Positions 10,773 to 21,113 of a DNA stretch of 64,000 bases are shown piece by piece (position 1 is the stretch's first letter; the number at the start of each line of letters is the position of its first letter). Under the pieces are notes generated by a model, which was given only the letters and a program-made list of their open reading frames with translations, searched no databases and had not been told where the DNA came from. The stretch comes from Ophiosphaerella korrae (taxonomy: Eukaryota > Ascomycota > Dothideomycetes > Pleosporales > Phaeosphaeriaceae): positions 1-64,000 of the forward strand of contig JALNQF010000120.1 of assembly GCA_028456385.1 (NCBI GenBank), written 5' to 3'. The position numbers and the translations under genes are program-made.

Positions 10773-11362
10773 TCACTCAGGTATGGGGTTAATATCACCT
10801 GAGCGCTTCTTTGTGAACAGCCGCTTGAGCGATGTAAAGCTGCTTCGCTTTGATAACCGCTTGCCAGAAACTTCTGAAAACCCGCTATTGGCAGTATCAG
10901 GCCGACTTGGTGGCGCTGATGACCTTGCAGAGATAGGCGGGGAGCTGAGTCCCGGAGACATGGCACCATATCGTCCAGATATGGAGCCCTTGGGCGTGCT
11001 TCGTGCGCTGCTTGGAAACAGCCCGAATTGCGCTGGTGGAGAGCGTGCCGTTACAGTTGTCGGTGATGCGACCGACGCGCCCGAAACAGAGGAGTAGGCA
11101 GAGTCTTTTCCTGTCAATAGGGGGCTCTGTTCTCCCTGCTCTAATTTAGACAATCGATTTGGGGCTGGGTTTGCACTTTCTTCGGTGCTAAGGTTTGACA
11201 GGTTCCGCCGATGCCCGAAGCCGCGATTAGAGCGACCAGGATCGACATGCGGTAGTTTCCTGCCTTGTTGATTGTCGCTATGCCAGGCTTCATAATGGTA
11301 CTCGGTCTGTGGTCTGGCGGCCTGGGTTCGTACATCTGCATCGGATTTTGATGTCCTCGCAG

Positions 11363-11393
<31 letters not shown>

Positions 11394-12637
11394 TGACTCC
11401 TCGCTTTTCTCTTGCATCGTGCCAGGATTAGGACTGCCAATTCGACGAATTCGCTCACTCTTTATGGTTTTCGATACAAGATGTCTTTGGGCGACCTCTA
11501 CATCTGAAGGGGTTGCGGTGCCGCTAGTGGCTGAAGGTAGAAATGCTGGCCGCTCGCTGGGCACTGGTGGCAGGTCCTTATTGGCAGCCATGGTCCTGAA
11601 CCCGTGGTCTCGAGAATTGGACGAGTTTCGCGAGGAAGATCGAGTTGCGATCTAGAACACTTGTTAATAAGTGGTTTGACTTGCTGATATTGGTGACCTT
11701 GCCATGGGTTTGATGACTAGGCTGAAGGAATTCTTACCAAACTTCGTCGACTTGCGGCCCCACAACGCTTTTCTATCTCGTTGCAATAGCTACTCACCTG
11801 CACGAGCACTACGCCGAGCCTTTCTGCCTTTACTACCAGGCTCTGTAGAAATTGCGCCCAACCACCAGTATTCCCACACATGGCAGAATATATTTTTCCC
11901 ACATCCTCGTTATAGTGTGTCCATTCTACCCCGGTATCGAGCAAATATAAATCAAGGCCATGGTTTGCTTCCCGAAAGACACTCATATCGATTAAATAGT
12001 CGTTGAGCATCTGCGACATGCGGGTGATGGTGCGCTCTATGACGACATTTCCATCGAGTAGTTGAGCGCGGTAGGTGCGGTCTTCGAGGAGGCGGTCGAA
12101 TTCGCTCACATGCTCCATGGGCACCTTCAAGCACTTGTGCCGGAACAGCATGTCCTTTAGGCTGCTTTCCAGGTCTTCGTTAGCTCGTTGCAGGAAACCG
12201 TCGAGTTCATTGACATGTTTCAGTAGGATATCAGCAACATCAGCAACCGACTTCTCGAGATGCTGATGCAAGAGATGGACGCCGAAAACAATCTGGGTAA
12301 CTGTTTTGAGCAAGGGATGGTATTTGCCTTTGGGGTAATGTCTCCAATGGCAGTTATATGTGTAGTTCCATGCAAGCTCTTCTGCGCTTTCCTCGCGGCA
12401 CAACATGTGCTGGCGTTGCTTGACGTTCCTCTTGGGGCTCTGGAAGGGGATGTAGCCAGTCTCGCCCGTGGCATCGAGCATCGACTCCTCAAAAGGCGCC
12501 TGCATCACGGACAGCGGGTGGATGGGGAAGGTGGCTGTCATGATGTGCTTGTCGCGCTCGTCGTGCCATTCGTGGGGATCGCGCTCGTCGTCGAAGCTGC
12601 GCCGGCCTCGGTGGGATAATCTGCTATAAGGAACCAT
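10773..12637 (-). CDS. Conserved-looking fungal protein with helical domain and disordered tail (592 aa)
   Basis: Two exons, 12637-11738 and 11651-10773, are joined by an 86-bp intron (GTAAGA donor, TTAAC branch, TTCTAG acceptor). Splicing is in phase and fuses what otherwise appear as two separate frames. The start is the ATG at 12637; the frame extends upstream only to a TTG. Residues about 60-300 form a helix-rich region with many Leu, Glu, His and Trp residues. The second half is Ser/Pro rich, includes a poly-Ser tract encoded by a (GAA)n microsatellite at 11361-11392, and ends in a polybasic segment (about residues 565-585) rich in Lys, Arg and Ser. I do not recognise a named family. The basic tail might bind membranes or nucleic acid, but nothing shows this directly. 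Confidence 0.78.
11361..11392. repeat. (AGA)n trinucleotide microsatellite inside a coding exon
   Basis: About ten and a half AGA units on the plus strand encode a poly-serine run in the minus-strand 592-residue protein. Length variation would change the number of serines without a frameshift. Confidence 0.9.
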
Positions 12638-13575
12638 AGCAGTGTGACGCCGGGAGCTGCCAAATCTGTCAACGGCCTTGGACCCCCGGAGGCCGGGAGA
12701 GGTGACTGCTGGAAGATGGAACAACCAACCGCAGACCAGAGTCTAGACTGCCGAAAAGCAGGCTGGGAGCGTGTGCATAAGCAGGCAGGGGCCAATGGTA
12801 GGAGCAACAGTCTACATACAGCTCGCCAGCTGTTCTAGCAGGGGAGCCAGGGGGTCCGCATGCTGATGGGAGACGATGGCAAAGGGAGAGAGGGCTCAGA
12901 GGACGGAATGTGGCGAGGTTTGGCGGCGCGGGAATGGACGGCAGCGCGACCAAAACGACGCTTGGATGTTCGGACAGTTGCCATGCTCCAGGAGAATTAA
13001 GCCCCCAGCCGCAAGCCTGAAACACATGTGCCAGCCAGCGGTGGCGCTTCTCCTCGCCCTGAGCATGGTCCATAGTGCTCTGGATACAGTGCAGTAGCGA
13101 TGGCGCGCATACAGCCGGCGTCTGGTAGTACCCGAGACGGTGCAACGCCTCGTCTATCACGGTGGGGAAGCGAGCGCTCCACCAAACAAAATATTGCCGT
13201 CAGCCGTAAGCTCCGGCGGCATGGCAGCCTATGTTTCGAAACTTTTGTCACTGCAAACTCAGTTGCGCATACGGGCTATGTGGTTCGTACTTGCCACGTC
13301 AAACCTCGCAAAGTGTGTGCTAGACTTGTCAGGACACTGTCACCCCTATCATGCTGGTGGTCGAATGCCGAGGCCCCTGACGCGTTGACGCCGAAACAAG
13401 CAGCAAGAACATGCCACATGTCATCAATGAATGCCCATCGTTCAGACTCTAGGGAGGACTGGAGTGGATCTAGCTTCTAATCTGCAGGGGCTCATTCTTG
13501 CCGCACCCAATTGGACATACGTCATAACCAGATGGTCCGCAAGCTCAGTTGAATTCAGTTGTTCGCTGGTCTTGT
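12638..13575. other. Intergenic, no gene seen
   Basis: This lies between the start of the 592-residue gene and the 3' end of the D-serine dehydratase-like gene, both minus strand. Several open frames on the minus strand (for example 12669-13160) have no domain signal and are proline/serine noise. Confidence 0.55.
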
Positions 13576-15008
13576 CTACCACCCACGCCACCTTACCCAC
13601 ACATCAACAACTTCGTCACCACCCTCATCTCCATCAACAATTAAGTACCATCCAAATCCAGCGCCAGCAACACATGCATGGTTCGGCCAAATCATCAGCT
13701 TGTCGCCGATGGCCAACGGGTTACACTTGGTCTTGTCACCTTCCCAGGTCAAAATGCCATGCTCCTGGCTGATCCTTCCAACAACCCAACCAGTTCTTTC
13801 ACCTGTTTCGTCGTAAATCGAGATAGCTCCTGAATTTCCAAGATCAGGGGTCACGATACCCCATCCTGGATAGGACTTGCACGGCTCTCTCCCCATTGCT
13901 AACGAGCCTGCAGCGATCAACGCCTCGGATTTCGCCCGCTCTGAATACGTTGACGTAATTTCAACAAGCATGCGGATGGAGATTGAGTCCTTGGAGAGAG
14001 GTTGGAAGCCTTCGGTAGCCGCAGCCATTGAAGGGCGCGCGTGTGTAGCCACTTGTTGGCAATCCAACAACGGATATACACCAGCATGCAATTCGACATA
14101 GAATTTACCCTTCAGCCGATTGAGAATATTGTAAAATTCCTGGACGCGTGGTGCTGACGAGAGAACCATATTTTGCGCTGCAGTCGAAGTCGGTGTTGCA
14201 CCTACACTCAACACCATTTTATGAGTGACAGTTTCGGGAACAAAAGAGCACGCTGTTTCCAGATTGGTGAGCTCTTCGATCAATCCATTCACTGCATCGT
14301 CCTCTGAAGACCCCGCATACGAATGTCCGTAATGGGAATAAAAACCCCTCAGTGAAATTTGACCTTTGGAGTTTGCAACGGCGCTGACCAGTTCTGTGAA
14401 CTCTGCCGAATCAGTCTTGATACCCGCGCGTCCGTAACCCGTATCTATTTTAATTAGAATATCGAAAAGAACGTTCAAGTTTGTTAATGCGTCTTCCAAC
14501 TTTCTGAATGCGTCTATGTTATCAATGAGTAAATTGATAGACCCGGGTTCCACACATTCCGCCAAACGCACTAGGCGCGGTATAGCGGATTGGGAGATAG
14601 GCACGCCGTAGAGGATCTGTTTTCCAGTTAAATCTATGACCTTGACTAATTTGATAGAATCAAAGATAAGCTCACACTTGATTGTCGTTTGTTACTTTGA
14701 TACTCCTTCACAAGCGGCAACAAATGCTCGGCTTCAACCACAGTACTCACTATGAAATTTGCCAGTCCCTCCGTACCAACTTGAAGCTTGCTCAATTCGA
14801 GAGTTTTGTGACTCTTGATGTGTACGCGGCAGCCAATACCGAGGGTCTCACACACTTTCAGCATTGCAGTGCAATTCCTCTTGATCTTGGCTCGGTCCAG
14901 GATCACGGCGGGCGTCGGGAGGTCACAGAGTTTTTTACCGAGATACTGGGGTAACAGTGATGATTTTGATGGCAGAGGATAGTTCGTGATTGGGAATAAG
15001 GTCGCCAT
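13576..15008 (-). CDS. DSD1: D-serine dehydratase-like PLP enzyme (alanine racemase N-terminal fold)
   Basis: Two exons, 15008-14696 and 14645-13576, give 460 residues. The 50-bp intron has a GTAACA donor and ATTAG acceptor; a GTGAGC donor further in would leave only 30 bp. The N-terminal part carries the PLP lysine in Arg-Val-His-Ile-Lys-Ser-His-Lys-Thr (Lys near residue 65), after Leu-Pro-Thr-Pro-Ala. A Lys-Ile-Asp-Thr-Gly-Tyr-Gly-Arg-Ala-Gly block and a Tyr-Ser-His-Tyr-Gly-His-Ser motif follow, as in fold-type III PLP enzymes. The C-terminal Asn-His-Ala-Cys supplies the His-x-Cys zinc site of eukaryotic D-serine dehydratase. The expected reaction is D-serine to pyruvate and ammonia. D-threonine aldolase is the main alternative in this superfamily. 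It is probably cytosolic, since no leader is seen. Confidence 0.88.
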
Positions 15009-15587
15009 TGTGTCGCAAGATCTTAACGAGCAGTTAACAAGATGTATGGCATTATGTTTACACTAGGCAAGGATACCTATATGAAACTCTCTTTGTTGCT
15101 TGTTTGGAGAATTGACTACAGCCCCCTTTTTTATTTGAGCCTGCCAGTATGATTGGCGCTGTTTTAATAGCGTCGCGGTTGGCCCGTCGAAGAAGCCGTG
15201 CCGGAGAAAGAATGTGCGAATACGTAAAGCGAGCTTCGGATTTCCCCCTAAGTCTTACAGGCCGCGGAAGTCAAGGCGGTAACCCCGGGGCGCAAGGGGA
15301 TATGTCACTTATTACAAATACGCTGCAATAGAGTGGGTGAATAGTCTTATGCAACAAGAAATTGCCGCTCGCCATGTGTTTGTAAATAGTGGGGTAAAGT
15401 TGGAGGCGCTACCCCTTGCTACCTATTGGCCGTCCAATCAAGTTTCATGAGGCCTTAGAGATAATAGATCAACTGAATGTTGAAAAAAACATGATCGCAT
15501 TGCATGTCGCCATGCTACACATGGAATCGCCTAAAACTACTGGTGTGGACGTTTGCTTTTGAGTAGTCGACCTTTTGTGGCGGAAAC
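15009..15587. other. Intergenic between DSD1-like and YVC1 genes
   Basis: This holds the promoter of the dehydratase gene and the 3' flank of YVC1, both minus strand. Nothing else is recognised. Confidence 0.6.
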
Positions 15588-17888
15588 CTAAACCGCCGGT
15601 CCAGGCCATACACTACTCAACCTCCTTCTCCTCATCATCGCGTTGCCAGGGCTGATGCTTCTGCTTACACCATTTGCATTTGTAGCCGCAAAGCTATTTT
15701 CTAGTATTGCATCTTCCAGATCATCTTCCTCCTCGATCCTCTGCACCACATCAAGCGGCGGCTCTTCCTCAAATACAGCTTGCAAATCCGCATGCGGATT
15801 CATCTTTGTCCACCTCCAGAAATTGCTATCAAACAGCCAAGAAGAACGTTTCGAGGGGCCAGGGCCACTGATTGAATTGAGGCGTGATGGCTTCCAGAGC
15901 GCGGCACGTTCATGGTAAGCTATGGCGATTAGAAGAGGTGCGTTAAGGATACGGACAGCCGTAATGTTGATCTTGTGAAACCACCTCGGGGTTAGTAGAA
16001 ATTTCAAGGGCAATAGAATGACGAAAGCAAAGAGGTTGAACGGTGGCCGGTAGGCAAATAACGAATCTGACTTCACACCCTCGAAGGTGAGAACCGCACG
16101 GCGGAACTGGATCTCTGCCGTAGCATCAGCTGCTATCTTGGAGAAGGTGTTGCTGAGAATTGAGACAAGGACCGTAAGGAACAACGTGTTTCCGAGAAAT
16201 GCATAGATAACCATGAGTGTCGGACCGAGAATCTCATGGAAGCCAGGTGCTTTGTCAATGCCGGTGCCGTCGAGCCCGAACCAGATCCAGAGCATCCATT
16301 TGGAGATGGTGACGACGCTATGCGATTCTTCCCAGCCAACCTCAGGGTTACTAATACTGAGCCACTTGAGTGCGAGTAAAAAGCCCCCAAAACACCAAAA
16401 CGCAATGAGGCTGAGCGCTGTGAATTCCTTAACCATAGCTCGTAGGGCAATAAAGAGCATGTTTTCCGGCATCAGATTAAATGCAATACGAGGAAACAGT
16501 ATTGGCGAAGCAATGGCCAGAACATCAAGTGCTTGTCTGCCAATTTCTTCGCTCCCTGTCATCCAACCGTTGAAGCGCATACTGAGGTATACGATGAAAA
16601 TCCCAACAAATGTAACATCAAGGAAAGCCCATAATTCTTGTGTGTGTACCTCCCAGCCGTGCTCCAAACAGGAAGCAAGCTCGTCTAACACCCAACCCGC
16701 GCCGTAAAGCATGAAGACGAGCTCGGCATTTGTAAATGTATGGTCCCTTCGTGTAGTCATACACCAACAATATAAGGCCAAAAGTATGATGAACTGAACA
16801 ACTTCGATCATGTTCCGTGTGCGAGGTACCATGAGCCGATACTGGTTTAATAATGGTGCCTTTCGGGGGTCATATAGCGAGATTGGTTTGTGCTTGTAGT
16901 GATCAGGGATGATATCCATAAATGTGGTTGGTGTATAGACAATTCGCCCTCGATAAATAGCGTCAATGACTTTCTGGCTGGCTGAGCCGCTGAGGAGAAT
17001 TTTACTCTCAGAAACTATAGCAACCTCTAAGGCTGTCAATTTGCCCTCGTAGTCGCCTTGTTGTCGATAGGATGTCGTAAGTTGTCTTAATTCTGACCTG
17101 TATCTGTCTGGACAGCGTTCCTCGGGCGCCCCTTGGAAGGGTTGGAAAGGTGCTACGAGAATCTGAGCCAGAAGTAAAAGTCCTGGTTTCCCTACGCGGT
17201 CTTCGTCGTGTCGGCGCAGGACCTTCATTGCAACAAGTTCGCAAAGGTTTGCTCTAGTCAAATCAACGGTCTGATGGTGTTGTTGAAAGTGCTGTTCTCG
17301 GAGAAATTGCATTCGATTGACCAACAAACAATACACAATAGAGACGTCGTCCTCATTGTACAGACGGTCCACAAGCGGTTTGACGATTAAGACATTCATA
17401 CGCGGTTCTCTGAGCTGATCGGTTGTGTATGGATCTTCGATGACAGCCAATACGAGCCTTCGAATACGATGAACATTGTAGTATACCTGCAACCCATAAT
17501 GTGGATATGGAGCAAAAACCTCTTGCGGTCCCACAGGCTCGCCTGCCCCGTTGAAACACCCATCTGATCCCGCATGACCATCATCTGGTAACAAAGTCTC
17601 TTGCTCTTCTCTACTTTTTGCTGCGCGCAGAGCGTCGCTCAATGTTCGCTGGCTTTCTTCGAGATGTGGCCGTTTGAGATACTTGCGGAACTCTATATGC
17701 CTTGATGGTTTCCGCGAAGGCGATGACCGCCTCCTTGGAGAGACTTCATCGCCATTACTATGCACGGCAGTACTATCGCAGCTACCACTGCCATGGGTGG
17801 AGCCGAGCCGAGGCCGAGGAAAGGTGCCGTATGCCGCAGTACTAGTATCCTTGATGTTCCCATCTGGGTTGGAAGTTGATTCAGGCAT
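15588..17888 (-). CDS. YVC1: Vacuolar TRP-type cation channel YVC1
   Basis: An intronless frame of 766 residues starting at ATG 17888. The cytosolic N-terminal part (about residues 100-330) contains the conserved fungal YVC1 blocks, including the Arg-Ala-Asn-Leu-Cys-Glu-Leu-Val motif. From about residue 360 to 640 there are at least six hydrophobic spans. These begin with the segment around Val-Gln-Phe-Ile-Ile-Leu-Leu-Ala-Leu-Tyr and end with a long one around Leu-Gly-Asn-Thr-Leu-Phe-Leu-Thr-Val-Leu-Val that precedes the cytosolic tail. The tail has an acidic cluster (Glu-Glu-Glu-Asp-Asp-Leu-Glu-Asp), in the place where yeast Yvc1 has its calcium-responsive acidic motif. YVC1 channels release calcium from the vacuole after osmotic or redox stimuli. 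The gene is divergent from the WSS1-like gene. Confidence 0.9.
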   Translation of the reverse strand: MPESTSNPDGNIKDTSTAAYGTFPRPRLGSTHGSGSCDSTAVHSNGDEVSPRRRSSPSRKPSRHIEFRKYLKRPHLEESQRTLSDALRAAKSREEQETLLPDDGHAGSDGCFNGAGEPVGPQEVFAPYPHYGLQVYYNVHRIRRLVLAVIEDPYTTDQLREPRMNVLIVKPLVDRLYNEDDVSIVYCLLVNRMQFLREQHFQQHHQTVDLTRANLCELVAMKVLRRHDEDRVGKPGLLLLAQILVAPFQPFQGAPEERCPDRYRSELRQLTTSYRQQGDYEGKLTALEVAIVSESKILLSGSASQKVIDAIYRGRIVYTPTTFMDIIPDHYKHKPISLYDPRKAPLLNQYRLMVPRTRNMIEVVQFIILLALYCWCMTTRRDHTFTNAELVFMLYGAGWVLDELASCLEHGWEVHTQELWAFLDVTFVGIFIVYLSMRFNGWMTGSEEIGRQALDVLAIASPILFPRIAFNLMPENMLFIALRAMVKEFTALSLIAFWCFGGFLLALKWLSISNPEVGWEESHSVVTISKWMLWIWFGLDGTGIDKAPGFHEILGPTLMVIYAFLGNTLFLTVLVSILSNTFSKIAADATAEIQFRRAVLTFEGVKSDSLFAYRPPFNLFAFVILLPLKFLLTPRWFHKINITAVRILNAPLLIAIAYHERAALWKPSRLNSISGPGPSKRSSWLFDSNFWRWTKMNPHADLQAVFEEEPPLDVVQRIEEEDDLEDAILENSFAATNANGVSRSISPGNAMMRRRRLSSVWPGPAV

Positions 17889-18800
17889 GTAAGATTCAAT
17901 TTAGTTAAGGAGATTAGATGATGACCAAATATAGAGAAGAACCGATATGTGATCCGTCGAGGTAGTGAGTGATGATGACGCACCAGCATGCGTCAGGGTT
18001 GCCGCAGAAGAAGGGGGACTCGCGCTCAATTGTGCTTTAGTCAGTTTCAATGCCTCCAGGGCATTAAGTTGTGGTGTTTGGGGGAAAGGTGCTGGAATTT
18101 CTCAGTAAAATTGTGCTCGCTTTCCAGCACTGATAAGAAGGGAATTGTGATGCATCGTCATGACAAAGCTAAAGTTCAAAGGTTCGTAGGGACGGTTTCA
18201 CGCTAAGATGATCCACTAACGTTTCTCGGATACACTAGCTTAATACCATTCAGTGAGGTAGGTAGTGCCCTTATCGCCAGCTTCATTTTTTGCGCGCCTT
18301 GATAGGTACAACCTAGATCTAGCTAGAGATCTGAATACTAGTAGTATACCACTGGCGTCAAATGTGTTATGGCTAAGCCCCGCAGTCACGGTGGTTGTTT
18401 GCTGAAGTTACATAGGCACTTGGAATGCATTTATTTTAGTGTCCAAGTAATATGGTATGCTAAGAAAAAATTGATACCTGAACAGAAGAAACCTCCCAAT
18501 GTAAGCCGGGAGATAACGATAAACTCAGTTATGCTGACAATGCAGTGGTACTAATTAGTTTCCTCAGCTGAAGGGACATGAGGCACGTGTGCACGTGTAA
18601 GTGCGCCAGTCCCTTAGCGCGAATTGACAAGCTAGGCGTTAGAAATGACGCCACGAATAGCTTCCTGACGTGAGTAAACAGCCGAATTACCTTCACCTTT
18701 TCTAGAAGAGTAGCCTACCTTTGTATAGCAACAGGCTAAACTAGGACTCAAGCTACCTTGTAACCAAGGCCTAGTTGAGTTTACATACCGGGCAAGTTCG
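17889..18800. other. Divergent promoter region between YVC1 and the WSS1-like gene
   Basis: The 912 bp between two divergent start codons contain no convincing gene. They include a pair of CACGTG boxes (listed separately) and short AT-rich patches. Confidence 0.65.
18584..18597. promoter_or_regulatory. Two CACGTG boxes spaced 2 bp apart
   Basis: CACGTG occurs at 18584-18589 and again at 18592-18597, in the promoter region about 204 bp upstream of the WSS1-like start. CACGTG is the core site of bHLH and some bZIP proteins. Function is inferred only from sequence and position. Confidence 0.45.
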
Positions 18801-20138
18801 ATGCCTCTTGGATTTGAGCGCCTCAATGAGCGCACACAGCGCCCAAACGTGCTGATAAACTTCATACGAACGTTACCAGGTCCTTCAGCCGCCACTGCCG
18901 AGAACATATTAAACCGGGTGGCCGCTGTATGCTATCCATTCATGAAATCGAACATGATCCTTGTCCAGGCACTAGAGGAATTTCCATATAACAGCGAATT
19001 CGTGGGTCGCAACTTCAACGCCGGCGAAGTTATACAGCTAGTACTACGCGATCGCAACGGTGAATGGTTATCACAGCGTATGATAGAAATGGTCATGGTC
19101 CATGAGCTTGCACATTGTAAGCAGATGAACCATTCCAAAGCATTTTGGACTGTACGCGATGAATATGCGAGAGATCTAAGAGCACTATGGGCGAGAGGCT
19201 ACACAGGAGAAGGCATGTGGGGCAGAGGAAGAGGCCTGGAAACCGGCACACTGCAACTAGGTGATACAGACGCGGCAGACATACCTGAGCATCTCTGTGG
19301 TGGCACATATGGGCGAAGGTCAGGAAAACGGAAGCGAGGAGGCAAGAATGCGTCATCACTTTCCTACGCAGAAAGGAAACAGCGTCGCATATTAAAGAAA
19401 TTTGGAGCCAACGGACAAACCCTAGGTGCCAACGAGGAGACGAAAACCAAGCTTGAGGGTGACGTGCCGAAGAAAGGCAAGCCTAGAGTAGCTGGAAGCG
19501 CGCGTGGCAGAGAACTCCGAGCTGCTGCTGCGCTTGCACGGTTCGACACGACGAAGAGAGAGGAGAGAGCTGTTCAAAGCGAGGGTCTATCATCGGAGAG
19601 TGAAACTGATTACGAAACTAGTGACCAAGACGCCGCGATAGATGTTAATGGCAAAAAGATGATTGACGACCAAGGACGCTTCTTAGTCAAGATATGCGAT
19701 GAAGAAGATGATCAAGATGGCAACGCACGGCGGGAGTTTGACGAGATACAGGGTATAGCTCCGCGTAAACCCATCAAAGCAAATACAGGCCATTTAGACA
19801 ACGTCTCATCTCAAAGGTCTAGGACGGCGGATTGCACAAAGCCGGTAAATGCTCGACGTGAAGAGAAAACTCGCTCATCAGCATCAAATCGAATCATGGC
19901 ACTCAAGAAGGCGCCAAATACACACCAAGTGTGTGACGTCTGCTCGCTTCAAAATGAGCCCGCATCGCTCACATGTGCTGCATGTTCTCATGTCCTCAGG
20001 CCAGATATTGTTTCGGATTATTGGGCATGTTGCAGCGTGGCTTGTGAGGGTAGTCAGTACCTCAACTCTGGCGATGTTGGAGCTTGCGGCGTGTGTGGTA
20101 CGTTGAGATCGGGCGGGCCAGAGAGTGTGGGTGCGTAA
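18801..20138 (+). CDS. WSS1: WLM-domain metalloprotease, WSS1/SPRTN-like, with zinc fingers
   Basis: Single-exon frame of 445 residues. The N-terminal WLM domain (about residues 1-200) contains His101-Glu-Leu-Ala-His105-Cys-Lys-Gln-Met-Asn-His111, the HExxHxxxxxH zinc-protease signature. Family members cut proteins crosslinked to DNA and cooperate with Cdc48 and SUMO. The middle (about 200-370) is charged and disordered, with acidic stretches near residues 265-310. The C-terminus carries a RanBP2-like finger, Cys-x2-Cys-x10-Cys-x2-Cys (about residues 374-391). It is followed by a second, degenerate one of the form Trp-x-Cys-x4-Cys ... Asn-x2-Asp-x3-Cys-x2-Cys. It is expected in the nucleus. 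WSS1 activity is inferred from family membership; a related WLM paralogue without this function is possible. Confidence 0.85.
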   Translation: MPLGFERLNERTQRPNVLINFIRTLPGPSAATAENILNRVAAVCYPFMKSNMILVQALEEFPYNSEFVGRNFNAGEVIQLVLRDRNGEWLSQRMIEMVMVHELAHCKQMNHSKAFWTVRDEYARDLRALWARGYTGEGMWGRGRGLETGTLQLGDTDAADIPEHLCGGTYGRRSGKRKRGGKNASSLSYAERKQRRILKKFGANGQTLGANEETKTKLEGDVPKKGKPRVAGSARGRELRAAAALARFDTTKREERAVQSEGLSSESETDYETSDQDAAIDVNGKKMIDDQGRFLVKICDEEDDQDGNARREFDEIQGIAPRKPIKANTGHLDNVSSQRSRTADCTKPVNARREEKTRSSASNRIMALKKAPNTHQVCDVCSLQNEPASLTCAACSHVLRPDIVSDYWACCSVACEGSQYLNSGDVGACGVCGTLRSGGPESVGA

Positions 20139-20591
20139 CAATCATCATAACAGAGGATGGTAATAAACATATCGACGATGGTTTTGACGACTTGATACCT
20201 TTTCCTTCTTGTGCGCCAGCATGTTAGAGGATTACAAGTCGTGGAGAATAGTTCGACTAGGTCATGGTAGGCCACTTACAAGGTAAACCAGCTTAATTAT
20301 AAGTTAGCTTTAATTTATTTACTCCCGTTTGCTCGTTAATTTATTGGATATATCTGCATGTGTTATCAGTGAGAGGAGCGAGCACCGGAGCAGGGTGCGG
20401 GTCTTGCACTAGCATTCCAACACGAGACGAGCTCGGTGCTTGTGCTTGTGCTTGTGTGGAGCAGTCCAAACAACGTCACACCCATCACACGACAACGCAC
20501 CACGGCAACACCCCCACTGCACGCCTGCATCCCGCCTCCCAACGATCCTCCGTTCCTCCAATTGCTTGCACGCACTCGAGCTACTGCAGCC
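20139..20591. other. Intergenic with GTGCTT repeat
   Basis: Upstream region of the small mitochondrial protein gene. A short (GTGCTT)3-4 repeat lies at about 20436-20457. The sequence becomes C-rich (CACACGACAACGCACC and similar) shortly before the start codon, as in many fungal leaders. Confidence 0.6.
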
Positions 20592-21113
20592 ATGGCATCA
20601 CGTCTCCTGCGACCGGTAGTCCAGACAGCAACAAGAGCATCCGTCGTCGCCCGTGGCTTCCAGACGACCGCCGCACTGAGGCAAGAAGCTGTTGTTGCGC
20701 CCGTGAGGAAACCCGTCGGCGCTTTTCGCGGAGGGTGAGTGCTTCTGAAGCTTTTTTGTACCTCTGGCAAGACCAATCTTGCTCATCCGGCATTTTCTGC
20801 GTCTGGCAGAGGCGGCAACACGGCAAGTATAGCAGAGCCATTCAACTAACATTGCGCAGGCTACTAGGGTTCCTCACAGGAGCAACAAGTGCTGGCGCTG
20901 GCATGTATTACTACGTCATTGACGAATACCGTGTATCAAACCAGCTTTTGACCGAGGATATCTACGTATGGGCCCGCCCCCAATCGATGCACACAACTCG
21001 GTCCAAGACATGTATTTATGCTAACACGGCTATAGGCTCTTCAGTCTGCGGTACAACGGATAGAAGGTTACGTTAGGACTCTGGAGGAGAAGGTTGATAC
21101 CAAGAGGAAGTAA
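20592..21113 (+). CDS. Small mitochondrial membrane protein of unknown function (108 aa)
   Basis: Three exons, 20592-20734, 20860-20965 and 21036-21113, with introns of 125 and 70 bp carrying CTAAC branch sites. The first 40 residues are rich in Arg, Ala, Val and Ser without acids and include Arg-Gly-Phe-Gln-Thr-Thr, a typical mitochondrial presequence. One membrane segment follows (about residues 48-65, Leu-Leu-Gly-Phe-Leu-Thr-Gly-Ala). The C-terminal half is a predicted helix or coiled coil (Leu-Gln-Ser-Ala-Val-Gln-Arg-Ile-Glu) ending in Lys-Arg-Lys. It is probably anchored in the inner membrane. I do not recognise a named family. The first intron might instead hold a tiny exon (20810-20822) if a GC donor were used, adding about four residues. 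Confidence 0.8.

Noticed and set aside
12669..13160. Minus-strand frame of 163 codons
   Set aside because: Low-information Ser/Pro/Leu composition, overlaps the leader of the 592-residue gene, no family resemblance.
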